Below are positions 1-8,145 of a stretch of DNA of 64,000 bases, piece by piece. The notes under the pieces were generated by a model that did no database searches, was not told where the DNA came from, and saw nothing but the letters and a program-made list of their open reading frames with translations. Position 1 is the stretch's first letter. Each line of letters starts with the position of its first letter. Source of the DNA: Acholeplasma oculi. GTDB lineage: Bacteria > Bacillota_I > Bacilli_A > Acholeplasmatales > Acholeplasmataceae. The translations under genes and the position numbers were made by a program. The stretch spans positions 248,001 through 312,000 of the forward strand of contig NZ_FUZK01000002.1 of NCBI RefSeq assembly GCF_900166985.1, given 5' to 3'.

Positions 1-3
1 CAT
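1..3 (-). CDS. start codon of a leftward gene lying outside the window
   Basis: The reverse strand reads ATG at 3-1, preceded by a strong ribosome site GGAGG (complement of 11-15) at a spacing of about seven bases. Only the start lies in the window, so the product is unknown. The gene is the downstream partner of the structured leader at 11-240 and belongs to the element ending at 562. Confidence 0.5.
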
Positions 4-10
4 TTTAAAT

Positions 11-90
11 CCTCCATGTAATCTTTTTATTAGATTCAGGAAGTATTAGATAAGATTACATGGACGTATCGATCTAATACTTCCTGAATC
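11..90 (-). promoter_or_regulatory. bistable leader RNA over the ribosome site of the next gene
   Basis: Read on the minus strand, 90-72 and 51-33 form a perfect 19-bp stem with a 20-nt loop. The last 12 loop bases (63-52, CCATGTAATCTT) are perfectly complementary to 25-14 (AAGATTACATGG), whose final GG is part of the GGAGG ribosome site for the gene starting at 3. The loop and the ribosome site can therefore pair, giving a pseudoknot or, because the connecting loop is only 7 nt, a competing fold. One fold exposes the ribosome site and the other covers it. The complementarity is seen directly; the control role is inferred. Confidence 0.6.
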
Positions 91-224
91 CACTGTATAA
101 GGGATAATACAGTAAATTCATGGTATTTATCAGATAGAAGGAGAGGAACACTCTGATAAACCTTTAATAACACAAAGAGTCTATTTGGCACCTGGTCAAA
201 TGCTAAATAGACTCTTTCTATCAT
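36..224 (-). CDS. possible 62-codon leader ORF through the structured region
   Basis: This ORF starts at an ATG overlapping the TAA of the upstream gene (TAATG), which suits coupled translation. It runs through all the hairpins and stops inside the 3' arm of the 19-bp stem (stop at 38-36). The product matches no family I know. Because the DNA is dominated by inverted repeats, it may be a leader peptide whose translation sets the RNA fold, or it may not be translated. Confidence 0.3.
   Translation of the reverse strand: MIERVYLAFDQVPNRLFVLLKVYQSVPLLLSDKYHEFTVLSLIQWIQEVLDRYVHVILSNTS
92..217 (-). ncRNA. three further perfect stem-loops in the leader
   Basis: Three stems follow one another. 174-186 pairs with 205-217 (13 bp, 18-nt loop), 127-134 with 152-159 (8 bp) and 92-98 with 107-113 (7 bp). 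With the 19-bp stem at 33-90 they make a chain of four hairpins between two leftward genes. The loop of the 13-bp hairpin (191-199) is also complementary over 9 bases to 232-240 in the end of the upstream gene. No known RNA family was recognised. Confidence 0.45.
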
Positions 225-460
225 TAATTAACTTGACCAGGTTTATTTACTTGATTTTGATAATACTTCTTGTGATACACAACGTTATAAGCAATTTTGT
301 TTGCTTGATAACGTTTATACTTTAATACTTCAATGAAGAAGCTTATAACTGCATCTGTAGAGTTTAAATGATCTAATACAAATTTGAACTTGCGATGATC
401 CCCCATACGTTTATAGCTACTTTCTGTATTGAGTTTCTTAAGCACCACATCAACAGACAT
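224..460 (-). CDS. small hypothetical protein at the element boundary (78 aa)
   Basis: The start at 460 is chosen because the reverse strand has AAGGGGG a few bases upstream of this ATG. An open frame continues upstream but reads antisense through the tRNA fragment and is unlikely to be coding. The product is a basic soluble protein rich in Lys, Tyr and Asn, with a central hydrophobic helix and no recognised domain. It is the last gene of the element that ends at the tRNA-Trp fragment, a place where small excision or regulatory proteins are often found. No function is assigned. Confidence 0.5.
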   Translation of the reverse strand: MSVDVVLKKLNTESSYKRMGDHRKFKFVLDHLNSTDAVISFFIEVLKYKRYQANKIAYNVVYHKKYYQNQVNKPGQVN

Positions 461-472
461 TGAAATCCCCCT

Positions 473-500
473 TAAAAATAAAAACAGCCTTACGACTGTT
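473..500 (-). terminator. terminator or attenuator ahead of the 78-aa gene
   Basis: On the minus strand AACAGTC and GGCTGTT pair around a GTAA tetraloop (500-483) and are followed by TTTATTTTT. The stem is better on this strand, because a G-U pair there is an A-C mismatch on the plus strand. It would block transcription entering the element from the right, or attenuate the 78-aa gene. Confidence 0.5.
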
Positions 501-515
501 ATATTTTGTACCACA

Positions 516-562
516 GGTCTCCAAAACCGTTTGTGTGGGTTCAAATCCTGCTGCCCCCGCCA
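516..562 (+). pseudogene. 3' fragment of tRNA-Trp(CCA), probable attachment site
   Basis: The sequence has an anticodon loop CTCCAAA (anticodon CCA), a 3' anticodon-stem strand ACCGT, a complete T arm (GTGGG, TTCAAAT, CCTGC), the acceptor 3' strand TGCCCCC, discriminator G and an encoded CCA. The 5' half is absent: no GGGGGCA lies upstream, and the D arm region is unrelated DNA. A fragment running from the anticodon arm to the 3' end, followed by the tRNA's own terminator, is the classic right end of an element inserted by a tyrosine recombinase. The intact tRNA would lie at the other end of the element, left of the window. Confidence 0.75.
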
Positions 563-578
563 TTTATTAACATTACTT

Positions 579-609
579 AAGTTTGATATCCATATATCAA
601 ACTTTTTTT
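579..609 (+). terminator. terminator of the original tRNA-Trp gene
   Basis: AAGTTTGATAT and ATATCAAACTT form an 11-bp stem with a 4-nt loop, followed by seven T. It lies 17 bases after the tRNA CCA end. Confidence 0.8.
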
Positions 610-681
610 ATATATTTAATCCCTTATATACATAAGTTTTGATACAATAAGTTTACCAAACAAATTAAAGGATACAAGTCC

Positions 682-1194
682 ATGCTCTACTTAAAAGAAC
701 TCAACATAGAAGACAGTCTAAAAGAATATGAATTTCTAACGACCATTAAAACTGAAAATGGCTTTTATAATGCTTATGAATCCATAAATTATAATCATTT
801 CATCCATACGGTCATACCTGAACGTATGGATGCATCCAAAGGTATTGTTAAAGAATCTACTCATGTTCCTGATACTTACTTCTTCTTATGGAAAGATGAG
901 ACTATTATTGGTTTATTTAAAGTTAGACATCATTTAAATGATATTTTAAGAATTGGTGCAGGACATATTGGTTATGCTATACTAAAAACACACCGTTCTA
1001 AAGGTTATGCAAAAGAAGGATTACGTTTAGCGATAGAAAAATTAAAGAATATACCTTCATTTGAAGGAGATGAAATCTATCTTTCTTGTTTGAAATCTAA
1101 TATCCCATCCTTTAAAACAATGCTTGCTAATGGTGGATACATCCACCATGAAGATACAGAAACCTATTATGTTAGAATCCCTGTTAAAAAATAA
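682..1194 (+). CDS. GNAT-family N-acetyltransferase
   Basis: This 170-residue protein has the length and fold signature of GCN5-related acetyltransferases. Residues about 95-112 carry GHIGYAILKTHRSKGYA, where the R-x-x-G-x-A type loop binds the acetyl-CoA pyrophosphate. It resembles the RimJ/RimL or YjcK-like branch that acetylates proteins or small amines, but the substrate cannot be told. The start has AAAGGA nine bases upstream. It is the first gene right of the tRNA-Trp fragment and probably forms a unit with the membrane protein 14 bases downstream. Confidence 0.8.
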   Translation: MLYLKELNIEDSLKEYEFLTTIKTENGFYNAYESINYNHFIHTVIPERMDASKGIVKESTHVPDTYFFLWKDETIIGLFKVRHHLNDILRIGAGHIGYAILKTHRSKGYAKEGLRLAIEKLKNIPSFEGDEIYLSCLKSNIPSFKTMLANGGYIHHEDTETYYVRIPVKK

Positions 1195-1208
1195 TAAAGG
1201 AGAACCCT

Positions 1209-2450
1209 ATGCAATTTATATATGATTTATTCAAACGAACGAGCCTAACTAAAAAAGAACTCTTAAGTATTTTATCTTCTAAACAAATCAAACCTAAAAA
1301 AATACATCAAGGAATGCTTTCAATTACCCAATACTATAAAGAACAACCTCTAGAAATTAAATTCTTTATCGTATTAAAAAATGTATTGCACATCACCATC
1401 GATCAAAAAGATGTATCAGCGTATACTGCTACATCATTCTTTAATACTATAAAAGAGAATGTAGAAGATAAATTATCTATTCCCTCTGTTGACTCAACTA
1501 AACACCAACAACCACTTACTGTTATCCTATGGGAAAATAATGTTGTATTATCGATGACTTACTCCCATACAGATAACGAATTATCATTATTTAAAAGTTA
1601 TGTCTTAAAACCAAAAGAACAAACCAATAAATCATTATTTATCGGTTCTATGATTGGTGGTTTAGCTTGGGGTCTTATCATGTTTGGAGCGATGGGTTTG
1701 GATTTTGGTTACTCACTTTTTGATTTTGGTTTATGGTTATTAGGTGGCATACTCTTTGGACTTATCTTATTTATTGTTTTATTCTTCACCGCTAAAGTAA
1801 GTAACATCAAACCTAAAAAACTTGAGTTTTCTCCTAAAGAAAAAAGATTCTTTAAATCCTTTATTGATAAGAATTATCCAAATCTATACAAACTAGAAAG
1901 TTATTCTAATATCAAAGTTAGACATAAAATCAAATCTGTTCCACTCACTATCTTACTGGATGAAACAGAACTTATTCTTCTCTTTAAAATAGGATTTCAT
2001 ATTCAAGTAGAAAAACTATCCTATCATGATGTTGATAAATTCCAATATTATAAATTCGGTAACGAACAAGAAGAATTTATGCATGTATTTTCCAACAACA
2101 ACCTAAATAGTTTTACCATACACACCAAGGCATCCATTGAACCTTTAAGAGACATTTTAGTACCTCTATTAGGATTTGATAGTGCGCACTATCAAAACCT
2201 CTTAAAAGAGGTTATAAAAGCCTTTGAAGCTTATGATCCATGTGACTTCATCAAAGGTGGTACAGATAAAGATTCCTATAGACATGCACTCGATAACATC
2301 TTAATGACAATCTATAAAAAAGAAACTGTTACTGAACTTGATATTGAAGAGCAATTTAAAATGTTATTTGATTTCCTTCCTATTCCTTGGACTGAATTTT
2401 CTAAAATAGTTTATCAACTCCATAAAGAAAGTTTATTAACCTTAATATAA
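1209..2450 (+). CDS. membrane protein of unknown function (413 aa)
   Basis: The first 140 residues and the last 210 are soluble and rich in Lys, Phe and Tyr. They flank two glycine-rich transmembrane helices at about 143-163 and 170-194, so the protein is probably a hairpin anchored in the membrane with both large domains on the same side. I recognise no family. The AAAGGAG-type site fits the ATG, and the gene follows the acetyltransferase by 14 bases and ends just before a strong terminator. Confidence 0.75.
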   Translation: MQFIYDLFKRTSLTKKELLSILSSKQIKPKKIHQGMLSITQYYKEQPLEIKFFIVLKNVLHITIDQKDVSAYTATSFFNTIKENVEDKLSIPSVDSTKHQQPLTVILWENNVVLSMTYSHTDNELSLFKSYVLKPKEQTNKSLFIGSMIGGLAWGLIMFGAMGLDFGYSLFDFGLWLLGGILFGLILFIVLFFTAKVSNIKPKKLEFSPKEKRFFKSFIDKNYPNLYKLESYSNIKVRHKIKSVPLTILLDETELILLFKIGFHIQVEKLSYHDVDKFQYYKFGNEQEEFMHVFSNNNLNSFTIHTKASIEPLRDILVPLLGFDSAHYQNLLKEVIKAFEAYDPCDFIKGGTDKDSYRHALDNILMTIYKKETVTELDIEEQFKMLFDFLPIPWTEFSKIVYQLHKESLLTLI

Positions 2451-2455
2451 ACATG

Positions 2456-2502
2456 AATCACTTGAATACCTCATCAATTATGGTATTCAAGTGATTTTTT
2501 AT
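2456..2502 (+). terminator. rho-independent terminator
   Basis: A perfect 15-bp stem joins AATCACTTGAATACC (2456-2470) to its complement at 2482-2496, followed by a T-rich tail. It ends the 682-2450 unit. Confidence 0.85.
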
Positions 2503-2555
2503 TTTAATATATGTAAAAAATCCTACATTAGTGAAAATTTAATACTTATTTCGTA

Positions 2556-2569
2556 TGAAAACGCTTAAT
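2556..2569 (+). promoter_or_regulatory. cre-like site upstream of the GH18 gene
   Basis: TGAAAACGCTTAAT matches the Gram-positive catabolite-responsive element except at the next-to-last base. It lies about 45 bases before the start of a polysaccharide-degrading lipoprotein, a sensible target for CcpA control. A CcpA homologue is not visible in this window. Confidence 0.35.
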
Positions 2570-2614
2570 CTGTTATAAACTATGAATGAAATTCAATCTT
2601 GAAAGGATTTTTAC

Positions 2615-4561
2615 ATGAAAAAAATTTCCCTTATACTATTTACATTACTCATTTCACTTGTTTTGTTTGCTTGCACACCTAGTGAGACAAAACCTGTTTT
2701 AAATGTATCCTTTAATTTAAATGGCGGTACATTTAAAAAAGATGTTCTAGATTTAATAGAGCCTGAATACGAAGCATCTATTCCACATATTAATGATACA
2801 GACCCTGATATTAGAGATTTTCAATTATTTTCAAATCTTACAACAGGTCTTAGATGGTACAATAAGCTCTTCTTAGAATTTAATGAGACTCTAAATACAT
2901 ATGTTGTTGTTTATGCAGATAACTATAGAGCATCGATTGAACACCTAGACTTACCTTCTTATGATTATATCATTGCCTTACACCATCAAAGTACTTTAAG
3001 TGAAGGTAATGCTTATTTAGAAAACCTATTTACAGAAGGTGTTGGTACACCGATACTATTTAATACTGAAAACATCTTAGATACAGATAACCTAAGCTTT
3101 AAAACCTATTTAAAAACATATAGTGATATTGATTTAGGATATAAATCCAATGATTCTACTCTATTACCACTTCCAACAAAAACGGACTTTGATTTCAAAG
3201 GATGGTTCCAAGGAGAAAATATGATCGAAAAACTATCTGATTTAGAAATTCATAGTGAAGCAGACTCAATTATCCTAGAAGCGAGATGGGAAAGTTATTC
3301 ACTAGAAGCACTGGATTTATTCTTAACAGAAAAAATTCCAAGTTTTGTGGATCAATCGATCACACTTCCACTCGCATATAGTGGATACCATATCACTTGG
3401 ACAACAACACATCCTGATGTGATTAGTTCTACAGGAGAGTTTAAAACCGCTTATGAACCTACAACCGTTACATTAACTGCACAAATTACACCCGATAAAG
3501 GTTCACCTTTCCAAAGAACATTTGAAGTAACTGTTCCTCATAAAAAAGTTTTAGGTTTAGGTATTGCCTCTAGTTATATTTATAGAGACTACCACATGGT
3601 CAATGATGCATTCTTTGAAACACTTGACATCATCAATACAGCATTCTTAAAAGCAGATGCATTTGGAACGATTACAGGAAGTGCAGCTCTTGCCAATATA
3701 GAAACCTATATCTTCCCAAAATCTAAAGAATATGGAAACTGGGTTATCTTCTCTCTGGCTCCGGAATCTTCCTGGAGTGCAATTGCACAAAGTGCAACTG
3801 CAATCAACAATTTAGCAGAAAATATTGTTGAAGTGATTAACACTTACGGCTTTGATGGTGTTGATGTCGACTGGGAAACACCAAGATCTGGTGAGCAAGT
3901 TCGATATACCAATTTAATGAAAGTTGTTTATGAAAAAGTAAAAGCAAATAACCCACGTCATTTAGTTACAACAGCAATCACTGGTGGACAGTGGCAACCT
4001 CCAATGTATAACTTAACTCAATCCCATCAATATTTAGATTTTATCAATGTCATGACGTATGGTATGGCAAACACAGGTGCTAGTTATCAAAACGCCTTAT
4101 ATCAAAGAACTGGCGCTCATAATACTACATTTAATGCAGGTCGTACACCTGCAACTGTATCAATCGATGCATCGATTGATATATTTAACGGATACGGTGT
4201 TCCTAATTCTAAATTAATTATTGGTGTAGCCTTTTACGGTATTAAACATATTAGAACCTATAACTCAACAACCAATACGTATTCTTCTTGGGCAAATGGT
4301 GGAAGTGTCTTCTATCCTGAAATTGTTTCATCATATTATAATAATCCATTATATGATGTCGTCTATGATACAGTAGCAGGTGTTCCTTATGTGATTAGTA
4401 AAGACGGTACACTCTTTGTCAGTTTTGATAATCTAAGATCCATTGAGGAAAAAGCTCAATATATCTTAGATAATAACTTAGGTGGTATGATGTTTTGGGA
4501 ATACGGAACAGATACCTCTGGTGAATTACTATCTGCCATGCGAAGTGGTTTAAATAAATAA
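2615..4561 (+). CDS. secreted GH18 chitinase-like lipoprotein
   Basis: The protein is 648 aa. A lipoprotein signal (lipobox LFAC, Cys20) anchors it outside the membrane. The N-terminal third holds Listeria-Bacteroides (Flg_new/InlB-B) type segments ending in KGWF...ARWE near residues 170-225. Next is an Ig-like domain of the degenerate Big type at about 230-310, then a glycoside hydrolase 18 barrel to the C terminus. The catalytic motif DGVDVDWE is at 414-421, with Glu421 the expected acid, and MTYGMA follows. It probably cuts chitin or other GlcNAc polymers; GH18 also includes endo-GlcNAc-ases acting on glycoproteins. The gene stands alone between terminators and has a cre-like site upstream. 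Confidence 0.85.
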   Translation: MKKISLILFTLLISLVLFACTPSETKPVLNVSFNLNGGTFKKDVLDLIEPEYEASIPHINDTDPDIRDFQLFSNLTTGLRWYNKLFLEFNETLNTYVVVYADNYRASIEHLDLPSYDYIIALHHQSTLSEGNAYLENLFTEGVGTPILFNTENILDTDNLSFKTYLKTYSDIDLGYKSNDSTLLPLPTKTDFDFKGWFQGENMIEKLSDLEIHSEADSIILEARWESYSLEALDLFLTEKIPSFVDQSITLPLAYSGYHITWTTTHPDVISSTGEFKTAYEPTTVTLTAQITPDKGSPFQRTFEVTVPHKKVLGLGIASSYIYRDYHMVNDAFFETLDIINTAFLKADAFGTITGSAALANIETYIFPKSKEYGNWVIFSLAPESSWSAIAQSATAINNLAENIVEVINTYGFDGVDVDWETPRSGEQVRYTNLMKVVYEKVKANNPRHLVTTAITGGQWQPPMYNLTQSHQYLDFINVMTYGMANTGASYQNALYQRTGAHNTTFNAGRTPATVSIDASIDIFNGYGVPNSKLIIGVAFYGIKHIRTYNSTTNTYSSWANGGSVFYPEIVSSYYNNPLYDVVYDTVAGVPYVISKDGTLFVSFDNLRSIEEKAQYILDNNLGGMMFWEYGTDTSGELLSAMRSGLNK

Positions 4562-4569
4562 ATATATCT

Positions 4570-4609
4570 GCACGTCATCTAAGGTTTATTACAGATGACG
4601 TGCTTTTTA
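4570..4609 (+). terminator. terminator of the GH18 gene
   Basis: GCACGTCATCT (4570-4580) pairs with AGATGACGTGC (4593-4603), followed by TTTTTAT. Confidence 0.85.
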
Positions 4610-4627
4610 TATACAACTTTTTCTCCA

Positions 4628-4656
4628 TAAAAAAAGAAAGCACAGATGCTTTCTTT
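4628..4656 (-). terminator. terminator of the nrd operon
   Basis: On the minus strand AAAGAAAGC and GCTTTCTTT pair around six bases (4656-4633) and run into TTTTT. It sits 14 bases past the last nrd gene. Confidence 0.8.
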
Positions 4657-4669
4657 AGTTTTTATTGGT

Positions 4670-4930
4670 TTACTTTTTACCGACGTGTTTTTCAAGGAAG
4701 GCAACAACGGGTGTTGGTTGAGTTCTGGTTAGAACCTCATCTGCACCAATGAATGCTGGAAGGGTTAGAATACCATACTCTGCAGTTAACTTTTCAAATA
4801 AATCTTTATTGTCTTCTTTATTAACAATTTCAATATCGGATTCATATTTATTACTTAATCCAAATTTTAAAAACATTTTTAACTGTGCACATTGTGGACA
4901 GTCGTTTTTAGTTAAAAGTTTGACACTCAT
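4670..4930 (-). CDS. nrdH: NrdH/glutaredoxin-like electron donor
   Basis: This 86-residue thioredoxin-fold protein has the redox motif CPQC at residues 13-16 and the conserved cis-proline in TLPAF near residue 60. Class Ib ribonucleotide reductase operons usually contain such a protein, which re-reduces the C-terminal cysteines of NrdE. The motif CPQC differs from the more common CVQC or CMQC of NrdH, so it could also be called a glutaredoxin. It overlaps the end of nrdF by four bases (ATGA type) and is the last gene of the operon. Confidence 0.8.
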   Translation of the reverse strand: MSVKLLTKNDCPQCAQLKMFLKFGLSNKYESDIEIVNKEDNKDLFEKLTAEYGILTLPAFIGADEVLTRTQPTPVVAFLEKHVGKK

Positions 4931-6030
4931 TTTTTACCTCCAAATTTAATAATCTTTTCTTGTTTGAATTCAAAGTCAGAATCTTTAAGCATTTCACTTT
5001 TCATCTTTTGATAACCATTGCCCTTCATAGAGAAGTTATCCATTGTTTTGGTTTCTGTATTTAAACCATTTAAGACAACAGGATTCACTTCTTCTTGTTC
5101 AAAGTATGGATCAAACCCTAAATTCATTAATGCCTTATTCGCGTTATATCTCACAAACACTTTCACATCATGTGATAACTCAACTTCGTCATAAATACTT
5201 TCTACTAATTCATTTTGTTCATGGTATAACTCTAGTAAAAACTCATATAACCATGTTTGAAGTGCTTCTTGACGTGCATTATCAAATGTTTCATAGATTT
5301 CTTGTGCGAGTCTTCCAATATATAATCCATGAATCGATTCATCTCTTAAAATAAGGTTAATGATTTCTCCTGCTTGCATCAGTTTTCCTTGACCATAGAA
5401 GAAGAGTGGATAATAAAACCCTGAATAGAATAACCATGTTTCTAAGAAAACAGATGCAACCATTGCTTTCCACTGTGCAACATTAAAATCAACTTCATTA
5501 AATTCTTTGGAATCTTCCATAAACTTCTTTAAATAATTATATCGGTCTAATTCTTTATAATATCCAACAATGGATTTCATAATATTTTGAAGATTTGGGT
5601 GTTTCTCACCCCATAAGAATAAATCATCAATATCTGGTGTAGACATATACGTCATAAAGATATTAGAATAACTTTTCGCATGAACCGCATTTTCCATTGC
5701 TGCCATAAAGTTAATCACAGCTTTTCTTTGATGGAAATGATCATCTAATGATCTAGATACCACAGGCATCCCAATATCTCCTTGGTGGGTATCTAGGAAT
5801 GTTAACACTAAAAGATTTCTAGCGTATGCTAGTTGTACCTTCTCAGGTAACACATGCCATACGTTTAAGTCGGGTTGTAAACTAATATCTTCTGGTCTCC
5901 AAAACTGTGATAAGTTTTGTTCATAGAAGTGTTGTGTATAATCATCTTCTTTTTGATTCCAGTTTGCCCCATTATATAAAACATCTAAAACGGGTTCTAA
6001 TTTTATTTTTTTATCTGTTGTTTTTTTCAT
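4927..6030 (-). CDS. nrdF: class Ib ribonucleotide reductase, small subunit
   Basis: NrdF carries the metal site and tyrosyl radical that start nucleotide reduction in NrdE. The 367-residue sequence shows the metal ligands in FLDTHQG, MENAVHAKSYS (Glu, His and the radical Tyr) and RDESIHG, closely resembling the Bacillus NrdF pattern. The C terminus ends in a lysine-rich tail after the conserved GNGYQK segment. NrdI in the same operon points to manganese activation. The start at 6030 is about 30 residues upstream of the usual Bacillus start, so a short extension is possible. Confidence 0.95.
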   Translation of the reverse strand: MKKTTDKKIKLEPVLDVLYNGANWNQKEDDYTQHFYEQNLSQFWRPEDISLQPDLNVWHVLPEKVQLAYARNLLVLTFLDTHQGDIGMPVVSRSLDDHFHQRKAVINFMAAMENAVHAKSYSNIFMTYMSTPDIDDLFLWGEKHPNLQNIMKSIVGYYKELDRYNYLKKFMEDSKEFNEVDFNVAQWKAMVASVFLETWLFYSGFYYPLFFYGQGKLMQAGEIINLILRDESIHGLYIGRLAQEIYETFDNARQEALQTWLYEFLLELYHEQNELVESIYDEVELSHDVKVFVRYNANKALMNLGFDPYFEQEEVNPVVLNGLNTETKTMDNFSMKGNGYQKMKSEMLKDSDFEFKQEKIIKFGGKK

Positions 6031-6039
6031 TTTTCCACC

Positions 6040-8142
6040 TTATACCGCACATGATTCACATTCTTCAATTTTTAACTTTTGAGTACGTGTGTAATAAAGT
6101 GTCTTAATACCTTGGTAATGTGCATATAAATAATATTTTTGAAGTTCTCTGGTTGTAATATCTGATGTAATACAAAGTTCAAATGAAATACCTTGATCCA
6201 CATGTTTTTGAGCGGTTGCAATCACATCAATGACTTTATAAGTATCCATACGATACGCAGTTTCATACATGAATGCTGCTTTATCGACTGCAGGCATTGG
6301 ATAATATGTTTTAGAGTTACCGTATGTTCTTTCTTCAACAAGTTGCTTAATCGGTGTCAGTGATGGTGTTGCTGACATCACATAACCAATGGAACCATTT
6401 GGTGCAACAGCTAAGCGGTGTGAGTTATATAAACCATACGTCATGACATCTTCTTTTAATTGTAACCAATCATCATCGGTTGGTATATAAATATTTTTGA
6501 ATAATTCTTTAACCTTATCTGATTTAGGAAGAATTTGACCTCTACCATCAAAATAAGAGCCGTCTGCATATTTAGAGTGTTCAAAACGGTAGAATTTCTC
6601 ACCTGTTTCCTTCGCTTTATTCATGGAATGTACTAAGGAGTAATAATTAACGATATTAAAGAATACATCCACTAATTCTATATTTTCTTCGCTTCCGAAT
6701 AAAATATAGTTTTCAGCAATATATCCATGATGACCCATAATACCAAATCCAACACTTCGGTTTAATCGGTTCGCTTTTGCAACCGCTGGAACATGTTTAA
6801 TATCTGTTTGATTTGAAACAGAGTTCATCACATCCATAGCTGCAAATACAGTTTCTTTAATCGAATTATGTTTCATCATATTTCCCATATGACCACTTGC
6901 TAAGTTACAAGAAATATCCATACCAACATCATCATTATTAGCACCATAATCACCATAATGAGAAGTAATTGTTGGTTGTAATATTTCTGTACAAAGATTT
7001 GAAAACTTAACAGGACGGTCTAGTGGGTTTGCTTTATTGACATTATCACTAAACATAATATATGGATATCCAGATTCACCTTGTAAGGAAGCAATCATAT
7101 CTAATATCTTTCTTGGATTCACTTTTTTCTTACGTACGTTTGGATTATCTGATAATACATCGTACCATTTATCCATGTCAATAGATACATCTGCAAAATC
7201 AATACCATATTCTTGATAAACGGTATGTGGATAGAATAACCACATATCTTTGTTTTCTCTTGCTAGTTCCATAAATTTATCCGGTATAACAACACCCATG
7301 GATAAAGTTTTTACACGGATATCATCATCCGCATTTAATTTTTTAGTGGATAAGAAATCTTCGATATCTGCATGGAATACGTTTAAATAAACTGCTCCAG
7401 CACCGGTTCTTTGACCCATTTGGTCTGCATATCTAAAGTTATTATCTAAAAGTTTAGCAACACCTACAACCCCTTTAGAAACGTTAGGAATTCCTTTAAT
7501 TGCTTCCCCCTTCGCACGAAGGTTTGAAAGGTTAATACTCACCCCACCACCAACTTTAGAAAGTTGCATACTAAACTCTGAGATTCTTGAAATATCATTT
7601 AAAGAATCTCCTGCTTCCAATAAGAAACAAGAAACAAACTCACCACGCATCTTCTTACCTGTATTTAATAAGGTAGGTGTTGCGGGTGTAAAGTCTTGAG
7701 AGATTAATGAACGAATCAATGTTCTAGCTTTCTCAAAATCACCATTTGCATGGTATAAGGCATTAATTGCTAATCTGTCTTCATAGCGTTCTAAAAAGTT
7801 TTTACCATCTCTGGATTTTAATGCATAGTCATTATAAAACTTAAATGCGCCCATATAGGTAGGGAATCTAAATTTTGCAGCATATGCAATATCATAGATG
7901 GTTTGAATTTCTTCCATGGTGTATTTATCTAAAAACTCTTTTTCATAGTAGTTATTTTCTACTAAAAACTCTAACTTTTCTTCGAGTGAATGAAAGAACT
8001 GAGTTCTTCTGTTCACCTCATTTAGAAAATAACTCTTTGCTGCTTGTTTATCTTTATCAATGTCTTTCAAATCACCATTTTCATCTGTAATTTGATTATT
8101 TAGAACAATCCACTCAGGGATGATATCTCTCTTTTGATCCAT
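6040..8142 (-). CDS. nrdE: class Ib ribonucleotide reductase, large subunit
   Basis: NrdE reduces ribonucleoside diphosphates to deoxyribonucleotides using the radical passed from NrdF. Its 700 residues are the normal family length. Active-site cysteines appear in FVSCFLL, SNLCTEI and DISCNLA, and the C terminus ends in CESCAV, the shuttle cysteine pair reduced by the NrdH-like protein. The gene lies 4 bases after nrdI and 10 before nrdF, so the three are co-transcribed. Confidence 0.95.
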   Translation of the reverse strand: MDQKRDIIPEWIVLNNQITDENGDLKDIDKDKQAAKSYFLNEVNRRTQFFHSLEEKLEFLVENNYYEKEFLDKYTMEEIQTIYDIAYAAKFRFPTYMGAFKFYNDYALKSRDGKNFLERYEDRLAINALYHANGDFEKARTLIRSLISQDFTPATPTLLNTGKKMRGEFVSCFLLEAGDSLNDISRISEFSMQLSKVGGGVSINLSNLRAKGEAIKGIPNVSKGVVGVAKLLDNNFRYADQMGQRTGAGAVYLNVFHADIEDFLSTKKLNADDDIRVKTLSMGVVIPDKFMELARENKDMWLFYPHTVYQEYGIDFADVSIDMDKWYDVLSDNPNVRKKKVNPRKILDMIASLQGESGYPYIMFSDNVNKANPLDRPVKFSNLCTEILQPTITSHYGDYGANNDDVGMDISCNLASGHMGNMMKHNSIKETVFAAMDVMNSVSNQTDIKHVPAVAKANRLNRSVGFGIMGHHGYIAENYILFGSEENIELVDVFFNIVNYYSLVHSMNKAKETGEKFYRFEHSKYADGSYFDGRGQILPKSDKVKELFKNIYIPTDDDWLQLKEDVMTYGLYNSHRLAVAPNGSIGYVMSATPSLTPIKQLVEERTYGNSKTYYPMPAVDKAAFMYETAYRMDTYKVIDVIATAQKHVDQGISFELCITSDITTRELQKYYLYAHYQGIKTLYYTRTQKLKIEECESCAV

Positions 8143-8145
8143 TTC

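Noticed and set aside
36-224. Ordinary small protein gene
   Set aside because: Nearly the entire frame is made of inverted repeats, so it is treated as a possible leader ORF only.
482-510. D arm of a complete tRNA-Trp upstream of the fragment
   Set aside because: This stretch is a terminator hairpin with a GTAA loop and cannot pair with the acceptor strand, so the tRNA is only a 3' fragment.
4927-6030. Possible unusual metal ligand spacing (MENAVH) in NrdF
   Set aside because: Bacillus-type NrdF proteins have the same ENAVHAKSYS segment, so the site is normal.
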